A stretch of 64,000 nt of DNA from Nocardioidaceae bacterium UBA4001. GTDB taxonomy: Bacteria; Actinomycetota; Actinomycetes; Propionibacteriales; Nocardioidaceae. Position 1 is the stretch's first letter. Every line of letters starts with the position of its first letter. Shown here one piece after another: positions 26,059 through 33,932 of this stretch. The notes under the pieces are model-generated. The model saw only the letters and a list, made by a program, of their open reading frames with translations, was not told the origin of the DNA and ran no database searches. The stretch spans positions 19,334-83,333 of the forward strand of contig DGBP01000013.1 in NCBI GenBank assembly GCA_002384855.1, written 5' to 3'. Position numbers and translations under genes: made by a program.

Positions 26059-26655
26059 ATGACCGGCACGGCGAAGGCCCTGAGGTACGCCGCGTTCACG
26101 CTGATGGTCCTGTTCGGTCTGCTCGGCGGGCTCTTCGTCGCCGGGTACGCGTTCGAGGACCCCGGCGGCTGGATCGCGGTGCTGATGACCGCAGGGTGGG
26201 TGCTGCCGATGGCGGCGCTGATCGCCTACGTCCTGGTCCGGAAAGAGGCCGCGGGTCCCGTGTTCGTCGGGGTGACCGTGTTCGTGGGTCTCTCCACGGT
26301 GCTCGACTCGCTGCTCACCGTCGTCCCCCGCGACGACTGGGGCCCGGTGCTCGCGGTGACGGTCTTCTCGCTCGGCGTGGCCCTGGCCTTCCTGGGGCTC
26401 TTCCGCGCCCGGCTGGCCGGTCTCCTGCTGCTCGCCCTGGCCTTCGTGCAGCTGGTTGCGACCGCACTGGGCCACCTCGTCCACGGCGGCCTCTTCTCCG
26501 GCGAGGGGCCTGGTCTCATGGCGCTGCTCGGCGGCTCGTCCGGTGTCGTGGTGCTGCCGCTGGTTCTCATCGGCGTGCTGTTCCTGATGTCGGACTCGCT
26601 GGGCCACGAGCCTCGGAAGTGGACGCACCAGCCGCGTGTCCGCCGGGCACACTGA
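26059..26655 (+). CDS. Polytopic membrane protein of unknown function
   Basis: The 198-residue product has five or six hydrophobic helices (LRYAAFTLMVLFGLLGGLFV, WIAVLMTAGWVLPMAALIAY, then AGPVFVGVTVFVGLSTVLDS and others) and a basic His/Arg tail (PRKWTHQPRVRRAH). I do not recognise a family. ATG 26059 was preferred because GAGAGGG lies 9 nt upstream; ATG 26050 in the same frame abuts that sequence. Its neighbours give no functional link. Confidence 0.7.
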   Translation: MTGTAKALRYAAFTLMVLFGLLGGLFVAGYAFEDPGGWIAVLMTAGWVLPMAALIAYVLVRKEAAGPVFVGVTVFVGLSTVLDSLLTVVPRDDWGPVLAVTVFSLGVALAFLGLFRARLAGLLLLALAFVQLVATALGHLVHGGLFSGEGPGLMALLGGSSGVVVLPLVLIGVLFLMSDSLGHEPRKWTHQPRVRRAH

Positions 26656-26761
26656 CCCGCGACCGGCCGGCGGTCCGCCGCACGCCTTGACGCGGTCTCC
26701 CCACGGCGCCAGGTTCGGTGGTGTCGCTCACACCACTCGCGCCGTCCACCACGGAGGAGAC

Positions 26762-27124
26762 ATGGCCCACGGAGACATCACCCACATCGACATCCCGGTC
26801 GGCGACACCGAGCGCGCCCAGGGCTTCTACCAGGCCCTGTTCGGCTGGCAGATCGCCGAGGTCCCCGGCTTCGAGGGCTATCCGATGTGGCAGGCACCCA
26901 ACAAGATCTCCGGCGGCGGGCTGGCTCCGCGTTCCCAGGAGTTCACCCAACCCAGGTCGTACGTCGAGGTCGACTCGATCGACGAGGCGCTGGCTCGGGC
27001 CGAGGAGCACGGCGGCAAGGTCGTGATGGGGCGCCAGCCGATCAGCGACACCAGCTGGTGGGCGATCTTCGAGGACCCCGACGGCAACCAGATCGGGCTG
27101 TACGAGGGCATCACCGAGACCTGA
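26762..27124 (+). CDS. VOC (glyoxalase/bleomycin-resistance fold) family protein
   Basis: The 120-residue product is a single VOC module: MAHGDITHIDIPVGDTERAQ, FYQALFGWQIAEVPGFEGYP and the C-terminal WWAIFEDPDGNQIGLYEG. Metal-ligand candidates are His8 and the late glutamates. The substrate is unknown; similar small proteins are often dimeric. GGAGGA lies 4 nt before ATG 26762. It ends at a terminator shared with ppdK. Confidence 0.85.
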   Translation: MAHGDITHIDIPVGDTERAQGFYQALFGWQIAEVPGFEGYPMWQAPNKISGGGLAPRSQEFTQPRSYVEVDSIDEALARAEEHGGKVVMGRQPISDTSWWAIFEDPDGNQIGLYEGITET

Positions 27125-27155
27125 GGTCCGCAGGCCACGACCGACAACGCACACG

Positions 27156-27185
27156 CGCCCCGGCCCGCGCGAGCGGACCGGGGCG
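27156..27185. terminator. Bidirectional hairpin between VOC gene and ppdK
   Basis: CGCCCCGG (27156-27163) pairs with CCGGGGCG (27178-27185), and the inner CCGC/GCGG adds more pairing. It lies between two convergent stops. There is no T tract, as is common in high-GC actinobacteria. Confidence 0.6.
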
Positions 27186-27201
27186 TGGACGCGTGCCGGC
27201 G

Positions 27202-29886
27202 TCAGGCGGAGTCGCTCTGCTCCGAGACGTTCGACCGGCCGGCCTCCAGGCGCGCCACGGGCACCCGGAAAGGCGAGCAGGAGACGTAGTCGAGGCCGAC
27301 AGCCTCGAAGAAGTGGATCGACTCCGGGTCGCCACCGTGCTCGCCACACACGCCGAGGTGCAGCTCGGGACGCGTCGCGCGACCACGCTCGACGGCCATG
27401 GCCACCAGCTGGCCGACACCATCGCGGTCCAGGGTCTCGAACGGTGACACCCCGAAGACGCCCTTCTCGAGGTAGTTGCTGAAGAACGACGCCTCGACGT
27501 CGTCGCGCGAGAAGCCCCACGTCATCTGGGTGAGGTCGTTGGTGCCGAAGGAGAAGAACTCCGCGGCCTCGGCGATCTCACCAGCGGCCACGGCGGCCCG
27601 CGGCAGCTCGATCATCGTGCCGACCTTGTAGTCGAGGTCCATCCCGGTCTCCTCCTGGACCTGGGCGGCCACGGCGAGGATCTCGGTCTTCACCAGCTCG
27701 AGCTCCTGCACGGTCGCCACGAGCGGGATCATGATCTCCGGTTGCGGGTCGCCGCCGGCCTTCCTCCGCTCGGCAGCAGCCTCGAGGATTGCCCGCGCCT
27801 GCATCTTGAACAGACCGGGGATGACGATGCCGAGGCGGACGCCGCGCAGGCCGAGCATCGGGTTCGCCTCGTGCAGCCGCTTGACCGCGTCGAGCAGCTT
27901 GTGATGCTTGCCGTCGCGGTTGCCGTGGTCGTCCTCCATCGCCACCTGCACCGCCAGGTCGGTGTAGTCGGGCAGGAACTCGTGCAGCGGCGGGTCGATG
28001 AGGCGGATGGTGACCGGCAGGCCGTCCATCGCCTCGAGGATCTCGATGAAGTCCTGACGCTGCATCGGGAGCAGCGCCGAGAGGGCCTTCTCCTGCTCGT
28101 CCGTGGTCTCGGCGACGATCAGGTGCTCGACCAGCTCACGCCGGTCACCGAGGAACATGTGCTCGGTGCGGCACAGGCCGATCCCCTGCGCCCCGAACCT
28201 CCTGGCCCTCGCAGCGTCGTCGGGGGTGTCGGCGTTGGCGCGCACCCCCATCCGGCGGGTCTGGTCGGCGTGCTCCATGATCCGCGCGACGGCCTGCACG
28301 ACCTCGTCGTCCATGGCCCCCTCGTCGCCCTCGAAGTAGCGCACGACGAGACTGTCCCGCACCGGGACCTCGCCCTTGAACACCTCGCCGGTGCTGCCGT
28401 CGATCGAGATCACGTCGCCCTCGGTGACGACCTCACCCTCGGAGCTGACGAACCTCTTGGCCTTCGTGTCGACGTCGAGCGAGTCCGCACCGCAGACGCA
28501 GGTACGGCCCATGCCCCGGGCGACGACCGCGGCGTGGGAGGTCTTGCCTCCGCGGCTGGTCAGGATGCCCTTGGCGGCCACCATGCCCTTGAGGTCGTCG
28601 GGGTTGGTCTCGCGGCGCACCAGGATCACCGGCTCACCGCGCTCGCTCCACTCCACCGCGGTGGTGGAGTCGAAGACCGCCTTGCCGACCGCGGCACCCG
28701 GCGAGGCGTTCATGCCCTTGGCCACCAGGTCCTTCTCGGCGTCGCCGTCGAAGCGCGGGAACATCAGCTGGGCCAGCTGAGCGCCGTTGACCCGGCGGAC
28801 CGCCTCGTCCATGTCGATCAGGCCCTGGTCGACGAGCTGCACGGCGATCCGGAAGGCCGCCTCGGCGGTGCGCTTGCCCACGCGCGTCTGGAGCATCCAC
28901 AGCTTGCCGTGCTCGACGGTGAACTCGATGTCGCACAGGTCGAGGTAGTGCTCCTCGAGCTTCTGCATGATGCCCATGAGCTCGTCGTACGACGCCTTGT
29001 CGAGCTTCTCGAGGTCGGCGAGCGGGACGGTGTTGCGGATGCCGGCCACGACGTCCTCGCCCTGGGCGTTCTGCAGGTAGTCGCCGTAGACGCCCTGGTG
29101 GCCGCTGGCCGGGTCGCGGGTGAACGCGACACCGGTGCCGGAGTCCATGCCGACGTTGCCGAAGACCATCGCCATCACGTTGACCGCGGTGCCGAGGTCG
29201 GAGGGGATCCGCTCCTGGCGGCGGTAGAGGACCGCGCGCTCGGTGTTCCACGAGTCGAAGACCGCACGGACGGCCATGTCGAGCTGCTCGCGCGGGTCCT
29301 GCGGGAAGTCGATTCCCTTGTGGTCCTTGATGATCTGCTTGTAGATGGCGACGAGGTCGCGGAAGTCCTCGGCGTCGAGGTCGAGGTCGTTGGTGGAGCC
29401 CTTCGCGTGCTTCTTGGTCTCGAGCTCGCCCTCGAAGAGCTCCCCGTCGATGCCCAGGACGGTCTTGCCGAACATCGTCAGCAGCCGGCGGTAGGAGTCG
29501 TATGCGAACCGCTCGTCGCCCGACTGGGCGGCCAGGCCGTTCACGGACTCGTCGTTGAGCCCGATGTTGAGGACGGTCTCCATCATGCCGGGCATCGAGA
29601 ACTTCGCGCCCGAACGCACCGACACCAGCAGCGGGTCGTCAGGCTGTCCGAGCTTCTTGCCCATCGTCTGCTCGAGGTCGGCCAGGTGGCCCGCGACCTG
29701 CTCGGCCATCTCGGCCGGCTCGTCGCCCGCGTCCAGGTAGGCCCGGCACGCTTCGGTACTGATCGTGAAGCCCGGCGGGACCGGTAGCCCGAGGTTGGTC
29801 ATCTCGGCGAGGTTTGCCCCCTTGCCGCCGAGAAGGTCCTTCTGGTCCTTGCTGCCCTCTGCGAATCCGTACACGTACTGGGTCAT
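27202..29886 (-). CDS. ppdK: Pyruvate, phosphate dikinase
   Basis: PPDK interconverts pyruvate, ATP and Pi with PEP, AMP and PPi. The 894-residue product has the N-terminal nucleotide domain (LLGGKGANLAEMTNLGLPVP), the phosphohistidine domain with GILTSRGGKTSHAAVVARGM (His451), and the C-terminal TIM barrel with the catalytic cysteine in LGVCGEHGGDPESI. The length is typical. ATG 29886 has no Shine-Dalgarno; CATGAT lies 6 nt upstream, which fits a leaderless transcript. It is monocistronic, and its role in gluconeogenesis or PEP-pyruvate balance is inferred. Confidence 0.97.
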   Translation of the reverse strand: MTQYVYGFAEGSKDQKDLLGGKGANLAEMTNLGLPVPPGFTISTEACRAYLDAGDEPAEMAEQVAGHLADLEQTMGKKLGQPDDPLLVSVRSGAKFSMPGMMETVLNIGLNDESVNGLAAQSGDERFAYDSYRRLLTMFGKTVLGIDGELFEGELETKKHAKGSTNDLDLDAEDFRDLVAIYKQIIKDHKGIDFPQDPREQLDMAVRAVFDSWNTERAVLYRRQERIPSDLGTAVNVMAMVFGNVGMDSGTGVAFTRDPASGHQGVYGDYLQNAQGEDVVAGIRNTVPLADLEKLDKASYDELMGIMQKLEEHYLDLCDIEFTVEHGKLWMLQTRVGKRTAEAAFRIAVQLVDQGLIDMDEAVRRVNGAQLAQLMFPRFDGDAEKDLVAKGMNASPGAAVGKAVFDSTTAVEWSERGEPVILVRRETNPDDLKGMVAAKGILTSRGGKTSHAAVVARGMGRTCVCGADSLDVDTKAKRFVSSEGEVVTEGDVISIDGSTGEVFKGEVPVRDSLVVRYFEGDEGAMDDEVVQAVARIMEHADQTRRMGVRANADTPDDAARARRFGAQGIGLCRTEHMFLGDRRELVEHLIVAETTDEQEKALSALLPMQRQDFIEILEAMDGLPVTIRLIDPPLHEFLPDYTDLAVQVAMEDDHGNRDGKHHKLLDAVKRLHEANPMLGLRGVRLGIVIPGLFKMQARAILEAAAERRKAGGDPQPEIMIPLVATVQELELVKTEILAVAAQVQEETGMDLDYKVGTMIELPRAAVAAGEIAEAAEFFSFGTNDLTQMTWGFSRDDVEASFFSNYLEKGVFGVSPFETLDRDGVGQLVAMAVERGRATRPELHLGVCGEHGGDPESIHFFEAVGLDYVSCSPFRVPVARLEAGRSNVSEQSDSA

Positions 29887-29945
29887 GACGGAATCATGCC
29901 CTACCCCATCCGGACTCGGCAGGGGCCCTACGTCCCCGTTTGTCG

Positions 29946-29978
29946 GGGGTCGCCCGTCCTGTCTTACCGGGCGGCCCC
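29946..29978. terminator. Terminator hairpin downstream of the aldo/keto reductase
   Basis: GGGGTCGCCCG (29946-29956) pairs with CGGGCGGCCCC (29968-29978): 11 pairs with one G-T, an 11-nt loop and no T tract. It starts 3 nt past the reductase stop. Confidence 0.65.
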
Positions 29979-29980
29979 AC

Positions 29981-31015
29981 TCAGTCCTCGGTCTGCGCGG
30001 CCCAGAGGTTGATGCCCGAGTCGACGGCGTGCTCGTCGATGCTCGCGAGCTCCTCCGCGGTGAAGTCCGGTCCGTCGAGCGCGTCGAGGTTCTCGTCTAG
30101 CTGCTCGACCGAGGAGGCGCCCACGACCACCGAGGTCATCCGCGGGTCGCGCAGCGCCCACTGCAGCGCCATCTGGGCGAGCTTCTGCCCCCGACCCCGG
30201 GCGATCTCGTCGAGCGCGCGGACCCGGGTGAGCGTGGTCTCGTCGAGGTGCTCGGCCGGGAGGGACTCGCCCCGGGCGGCGCGCGAGTCCTCCGGGACCC
30301 CGCCGAGGTACTTGCCGGTCAGCAGTCCCTGGGCGAGCGCCGTGAACGCGATGCAGCCCATGCCCTGCTCCTCGAGCTCGTCGAGGAGGTCGGTCTCGAT
30401 CCAGCGGTTCAGCATGGAGTACGACGGCTGGTGGATCAGCAGCGGCGTCCCGAGGTCCCGGGCGATCGTCGCGGCCTCACGGGTCTTGCTCGCCGAGTAG
30501 GACGAGATGCCGGCGTACAACGCCTTGCCGGAGGCCACCGCGTAGTCGAGGGCCCGCATCGTCTCCTCGATCGGGGTCTCGGGGTCGTAACGGTGGCTGT
30601 AGAAGATGTCGACGTAGTCGAGGCCGAGGCGGTCCAGCGACTGGTCGAGGCTGGCGATCATGTACTTCCGCGAGCCACCGCCCTGCCCGTACGGCCCCGG
30701 CCACATGTCCCAACCCGCCTTGGTGGAGATGACCAGCTCGTCGCGGTAGGGCGCGAAGTCGTGCTCCATGACGTGTCCGAAGTTCAGCTCCGCCTCGCCG
30801 TACGGCGGCCCGTAGTTGTTCGCCAGGTCGAAGTGGGTGACGCCCCGGTCGAAGGCCCGGCGCAGGATCGCCCGCTGCACGTCGAAGGGGTTGTCCGCGC
30901 CGAAGTTCTGCCACAGACCCAGCGAGATCGCCGGGAGCTTGAGCCCGCTCCGTCCGGTGGGTCGGTACTCCATCGTGTCGTAGCGGTCCGGCGCTGCCTC
31001 GTAGTCCTCGCTCAT
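29981..31015 (-). CDS. Aldo/keto reductase, YghZ (L-glyceraldehyde 3-phosphate reductase) type
   Basis: This is a 344-residue NADPH-dependent TIM-barrel reductase. The catalytic set is in THFDLANNYGPPYGEAE (Asp, Tyr), ISTKAGWDMWPGPYG (Lys) and FYSHRYDPETPIEETM (His). The NADP-binding end is SVVVGASSVEQLDENL. The WPGPYG, GSRKY and SHRYDP features match the YghZ/AKR14 subgroup, which reduces small aldehydes such as L-glyceraldehyde 3-phosphate and methylglyoxal; the natural substrate here is unknown. ATG 31015 lacks a Shine-Dalgarno and has CAGGAT 6 nt upstream. Confidence 0.9.
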   Translation of the reverse strand: MSEDYEAAPDRYDTMEYRPTGRSGLKLPAISLGLWQNFGADNPFDVQRAILRRAFDRGVTHFDLANNYGPPYGEAELNFGHVMEHDFAPYRDELVISTKAGWDMWPGPYGQGGGSRKYMIASLDQSLDRLGLDYVDIFYSHRYDPETPIEETMRALDYAVASGKALYAGISSYSASKTREAATIARDLGTPLLIHQPSYSMLNRWIETDLLDELEEQGMGCIAFTALAQGLLTGKYLGGVPEDSRAARGESLPAEHLDETTLTRVRALDEIARGRGQKLAQMALQWALRDPRMTSVVVGASSVEQLDENLDALDGPDFTAEELASIDEHAVDSGINLWAAQTED

Positions 31016-31062
31016 GCCCCCATCCTGCCGTGCCCGGCAAGGTGGCAGGGTACCTCGCGGGG

Positions 31063-31662
31063 TCAGCCGGCTCGCCGCGTCTCGAGGACCCGGAACCCCT
31101 TCGCGCTGGCGAGCCGCTCGGTGGGGAAGCCCTGCTCGCCGAGCCACCGCTGCAGCGAGTCTGCACCGAGGTTCTTGCCGACGACCATGACCGCGCGGCC
31201 GTCCCGGGTCATCCGCGGCAGCCAGCGCAGCAGCAGGTCGTGCAGGGCCTGCTTGCCGACGCGGATCGGCGGGTTGGACCAGATCTCGTCGAAGGTCACG
31301 TCGTCCGGCACGTCGTCCGGGGTCACCGCGGTGAACCGGTCGGCGACACCCAGCGCGGCCGCGTTCTCGTTGGCGAGGAGGACAGCCCGCTCGTTGACGT
31401 CCACCCCCCACACGCGCGCCGACGGCACCGCCACGGTGAGGGCCAGGCCGATCATCCCGTAGCCGCAGCCGAGGTCGAGGACGGTCCCTGCCGCCGGCGG
31501 CTCGGTCTCCCGGAAGAGCACGGCCGTCCCCACGTCGAGGCGACCCTGCGCGAAGACGCCCGAGCCGCTGGTCAGCTCGAGGTCGTGGCCCCAGACCGTT
31601 GCGTGGACCGGCATCCTCCTGAAGGCGACGTCCGGCGCGGCGGTGAAGTAGTGCTCATCCAC
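31063..31662 (-). CDS. Class I SAM-dependent methyltransferase, RsmC-like
   Basis: The 199-residue product has a Rossmann methyltransferase core: VLDLGCGYGMIGLALTVAVP (SAM loop), VWGVDVNERAVLLANENAAA and the catalytic EIWSNPPIRVGKQALHDLLL. The NPP[I/F] motif with the GSGVFAQGRLDVGTAVLF segment places it with the single-domain RsmC/RlmG group that methylates guanine N2 in rRNA. The exact target is not determinable. GTG 31662 overlaps the truA end by 8 nt, so the pair is co-translated. Confidence 0.88.
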   Translation of the reverse strand: MDEHYFTAAPDVAFRRMPVHATVWGHDLELTSGSGVFAQGRLDVGTAVLFRETEPPAAGTVLDLGCGYGMIGLALTVAVPSARVWGVDVNERAVLLANENAAALGVADRFTAVTPDDVPDDVTFDEIWSNPPIRVGKQALHDLLLRWLPRMTRDGRAVMVVGKNLGADSLQRWLGEQGFPTERLASAKGFRVLETRRAG

Positions 31663-32545
31663 GGGCGTCCCCCCGTCGTGACAGTCCCCCGCCTGGTTCG
31701 TCGTACCGCAGGGGGCCCGGCAACGTGCGCACCCGCCTGGCTGCCTGTGCCTGGAGGGCGAGCGCGTCGTCCGCGGGGTAGCCCACCTCCTCGAGGGTGA
31801 GGCCGTGCGCGTGGACGACGGTCACGCCCGGGTTGCGCTCACCGCGGGCCAGGACCTCGCCGGGCCACCCCGGGTCGCGGCGGCCCTCCCCCACCGCGAG
31901 CATCGCACCCATGAGCGCGCGGACCATGTTGTGGCAGAACGCGTCGGCCCGGACCGCCGCGACGGCGAGGCCCGCGGCGTCGCGCGTCCAGTGCAGCTCG
32001 TGCAGGGTGCGGATCGTCGTCGCGCCCTCCCTGCGCTTGCAGAACGCCGCGAAGTCGTGCTCCCCCAGGAGTGCCGCGGCCGCCCGGTTCATCGCCTCGA
32101 CGTCCAGCGGGCGGCGCCAGGCCAGCACCCACCCCCGGGTGAGCGGGTCCACGAGCTCGGGAGCATCGGCGACACGGTAGGCGTAGCGACGCCAGATCGC
32201 CGAGAACCGGGCGTCGAACCCCGCGGGCGCCTCCCGGACGCGATGCACCCGCAGGTCGCCCTGGAGGACTCCGTTGAGCCGCCCGACGAGCGCGTCCACC
32301 GGGGTCCGTCGGCTCCGGCCCGCGGTCGCGGTGACGACGCCCTCTTCCACGTCGAGGTGGGCCACCTGCCCGCGCGCGTGCACCCCGGTGTCGGTGCGGC
32401 CCGCGACGGTGAGGGGGACGGAGTCGACCCGGAGGACCTGCGCGAGCGCCGCCTCGAGGGTGCCCTGGACGGTGCGCAGGCCGGGCTGGGTGGCCCAGCC
32501 GTGGAAGTCCGTGCCGTCGTAGGCCAGGTCGAGTCGCAGGCGCAC
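31655..32545 (-). CDS. truA: tRNA pseudouridine(38-40) synthase TruA
   Basis: TruA isomerises uridines 38-40 of the tRNA anticodon arm. The 296-residue product begins RLRLDLAYDGTDFHGWATQP, contains the catalytic Asp52 in AGRTDTGVHARGQVAHLD and has KRREGATTIRTLHELHW and FCHNMVRALMGAMLAVGEGR. In many actinobacteria truA follows rplQ; here a GntR gene, a small anchored protein and about 540 nt of non-coding DNA separate them, and truA is not reached from that side. GTG 32545 has GAGAGG 8 nt upstream. Confidence 0.96.
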   Translation of the reverse strand: MRLRLDLAYDGTDFHGWATQPGLRTVQGTLEAALAQVLRVDSVPLTVAGRTDTGVHARGQVAHLDVEEGVVTATAGRSRRTPVDALVGRLNGVLQGDLRVHRVREAPAGFDARFSAIWRRYAYRVADAPELVDPLTRGWVLAWRRPLDVEAMNRAAAALLGEHDFAAFCKRREGATTIRTLHELHWTRDAAGLAVAAVRADAFCHNMVRALMGAMLAVGEGRRDPGWPGEVLARGERNPGVTVVHAHGLTLEEVGYPADDALALQAQAARRVRTLPGPLRYDEPGGGLSRRGDARG

Positions 32546-32576
32546 CCGCGTATCCTCTCACCCGCACGGGGCCGCG

Positions 32577-32582
32577 TATCGT
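32577..32582 (+). promoter_or_regulatory. -10 element for leaderless GntR gene
   Basis: TATCGT is followed by 6 nt and the ATG at 32589, with no Shine-Dalgarno. The truA start lies 43 nt away on the other strand. Confidence 0.5.
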
Positions 32583-32588
32583 CGGCAC

Positions 32589-32966
32589 ATGGAGCTGTTC
32601 GCCATCGACCACGACTCCGACGTGCCACCGTTCGAGCAGCTGAGAGCGCAGATCGCGACGCGGGTCACCGAGGGGGATCTCACCCCGGGCACGAAGCTGC
32701 CGACCGTGCGTGCCGCCGCCGGCGAGCTCGGCCTCGCGGCCAACACCGTGGCCCGCGCCTACCGCGAGCTCGAGGGAGACGGGGTGCTGGTGACCGAGGG
32801 CAGGCGCGGCACCTTCGTCCGCTCAGGGGTCGTCGACGGTACGGCGGCCAGGGCCGACGGCATGCGGGAGGCCGCGAGCGACTACGCCCGCACCGCCCGG
32901 CGCGCCGGCCTCACCCGGCCGGAGGCGGTCCGGCTCCTCGAGCAGGCCTGGGACGGCCGGGACTGA
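32589..32966 (+). CDS. GntR-family transcriptional regulator (YtrA type)
   Basis: The 125-residue protein is a GntR winged helix (VPPFEQLRAQIATRVTEGDL, GTKLPTVRAAAGELGLAANT, VARAYRELEGDGVLVTEGRR) with only a short C-terminal helix region (about 80-125). That compact form is the YtrA subfamily, which often controls neighbouring ABC transporters. No transporter is adjacent here, so its target is unknown. ATG 32589 is inferred leaderless. Confidence 0.9.
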   Translation: MELFAIDHDSDVPPFEQLRAQIATRVTEGDLTPGTKLPTVRAAAGELGLAANTVARAYRELEGDGVLVTEGRRGTFVRSGVVDGTAARADGMREAASDYARTARRAGLTRPEAVRLLEQAWDGRD

Positions 32967-33015
32967 GTACACCTACGGATGTCCGGGACGCCGGCTCCTC
33001 GCCAGAGTGGTGGGC

Positions 33016-33396
33016 ATGACCCGACGCACCCTCGCGCTGCTGCTCGCCGTTCCTCTCGTGCTGGGGCTCCTCGGTCTCGTGGTGGTCCAGGGGCTCCAGG
33101 ACCGCTGGGCCTGGAGGCTCGCCGACCTCGACCGCAACCGGCTGAACCTGGCGATGTCCCGAGGAGCCGACAGTGACAGGAGGCTGGCGGGGTGGGTCGA
33201 GCACGGTACGGTCGAGGAGGCCACGGGGTCGGTGCAGCGAGGAGCCGGCGGCCACGTCTCCCTCCGGGTCCGCTACGAGCAGCAGTCCACCGGCCGGCTC
33301 GGGCAACAGGGTGGGACCAGGACCGTGTGCTACGTGTTCGTCAGCGACGACGGCTACCAGGTCGGATTCAGGTCCACCCGCTGCATCGGCACGTGA
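33016..33396 (+). CDS. Small membrane-anchored or secreted protein
   Basis: A 126-residue product with an N-terminal hydrophobic segment after MTRR (TLALLLAVPLVLGLLGLVVV), which may be an uncleaved anchor. The rest is hydrophilic, with two late cysteines (RTVCYVFVSD and STRCIGT) that could form a disulfide outside the cell. No family recognised. CAGAGT lies 7 nt before ATG 33016, while an in-frame GTG at 33007 would overlap it. Confidence 0.65.
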   Translation: MTRRTLALLLAVPLVLGLLGLVVVQGLQDRWAWRLADLDRNRLNLAMSRGADSDRRLAGWVEHGTVEEATGSVQRGAGGHVSLRVRYEQQSTGRLGQQGGTRTVCYVFVSDDGYQVGFRSTRCIGT

Positions 33397-33605
33397 GCAC
33401 GTGTCGGGTACCACCCAGCCCTGGGGCTTCCACGTGGACTCTCGAGGGTGCACCGTTCGGGCAGGTTCTGAAGCCACTGACGCAGTTCGCGTCCTGAAGC
33501 GCGCACCAAGGCACCCCTGGCGGATGACAAGAACCCGTCCTCGGGTCTCCTCGACCGGGGTAGTTCCTGTCAGCGGGGCTGCCCTACTCGTCGGTGTGAG
33601 CGTGG

Positions 33606-33653
33606 GTGGCTGAACGGGGTCAGGTCGATGGCGACCGACGCACGCTCAGCCAC
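33606..33653. repeat. Imperfect palindrome sharing 17 bp with the 6.9-kb element
   Basis: GTGGCTGA (33606-33613) pairs with TCAGCCAC (33646-33653), and GGTCG (33623-33627) pairs with CGACC (33632-33636) on the same axis. GACGCACGCTCAGCCAC (33637-33653) is identical to 6889-6905. This indicates a repeat family. Confidence 0.6.
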
Positions 33654-33869
33654 CGGGCTACCTCCGCCCCGACGGCCGCGAACTGGGCGGCTACCCGGCT
33701 TCGGTGAGCATCGGCGGACCTGCCCGGACGTGTGATCGCCGGACAGCGCCCGCACGAGCACCCCACGGACCCCGTGCACAACAAGCGGACCCGGTGGACG
33801 CGCGTGCCTCGCGCGGCCGTCCGTAGGTCCATATGCACGGATGGTCCGGACGTCCTGCCCTCCGCCACA

Positions 33870-33907
33870 CACGAGGGCCCGACACCTCACGGTGCCGGGC
33901 CCTCGTG
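33870..33907. terminator. Terminator of the alpha operon after rplQ
   Basis: CACGAGGGCCCG (33870-33881) pairs with CGGGCCCTCGTG (33896-33907), with a further CACC/GGTG pairing around a TCAC loop. It starts 26 nt after the rplQ stop on the minus strand. There is no T tract. Confidence 0.75.
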
Positions 33908-33932
33908 GTCGCGCGCGGTCAGCGCGCCGGGG

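Larger units (their letters stand above)
33397..33932. other. 536-bp non-coding stretch with palindromes
   Basis: No frame here looks like a gene. It holds an inverted repeat TGACAAGAAC / GTTCCTGTCA (33525-33534 with 33563-33572), a second imperfect palindrome at 33606-33653 and the rplQ terminator at 33870-33907. Its base composition is a little less GC-rich than that of the genes. No tRNA or riboswitch was recognised. Confidence 0.6.

Noticed and set aside
27742..29787. Plus-strand open frame of about 680 codons opposite ppdK
   Set aside because: It mirrors the codon pattern of ppdK and its composition (Val, Arg, Leu, His repeats) matches no protein family.
33570..33890. Minus-strand frame of 106 codons in the non-coding gap
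   Set aside because: No ribosome binding site, Arg/Gly-rich composition, no resemblance to a family, and it runs through the rplQ terminator and a palindrome.
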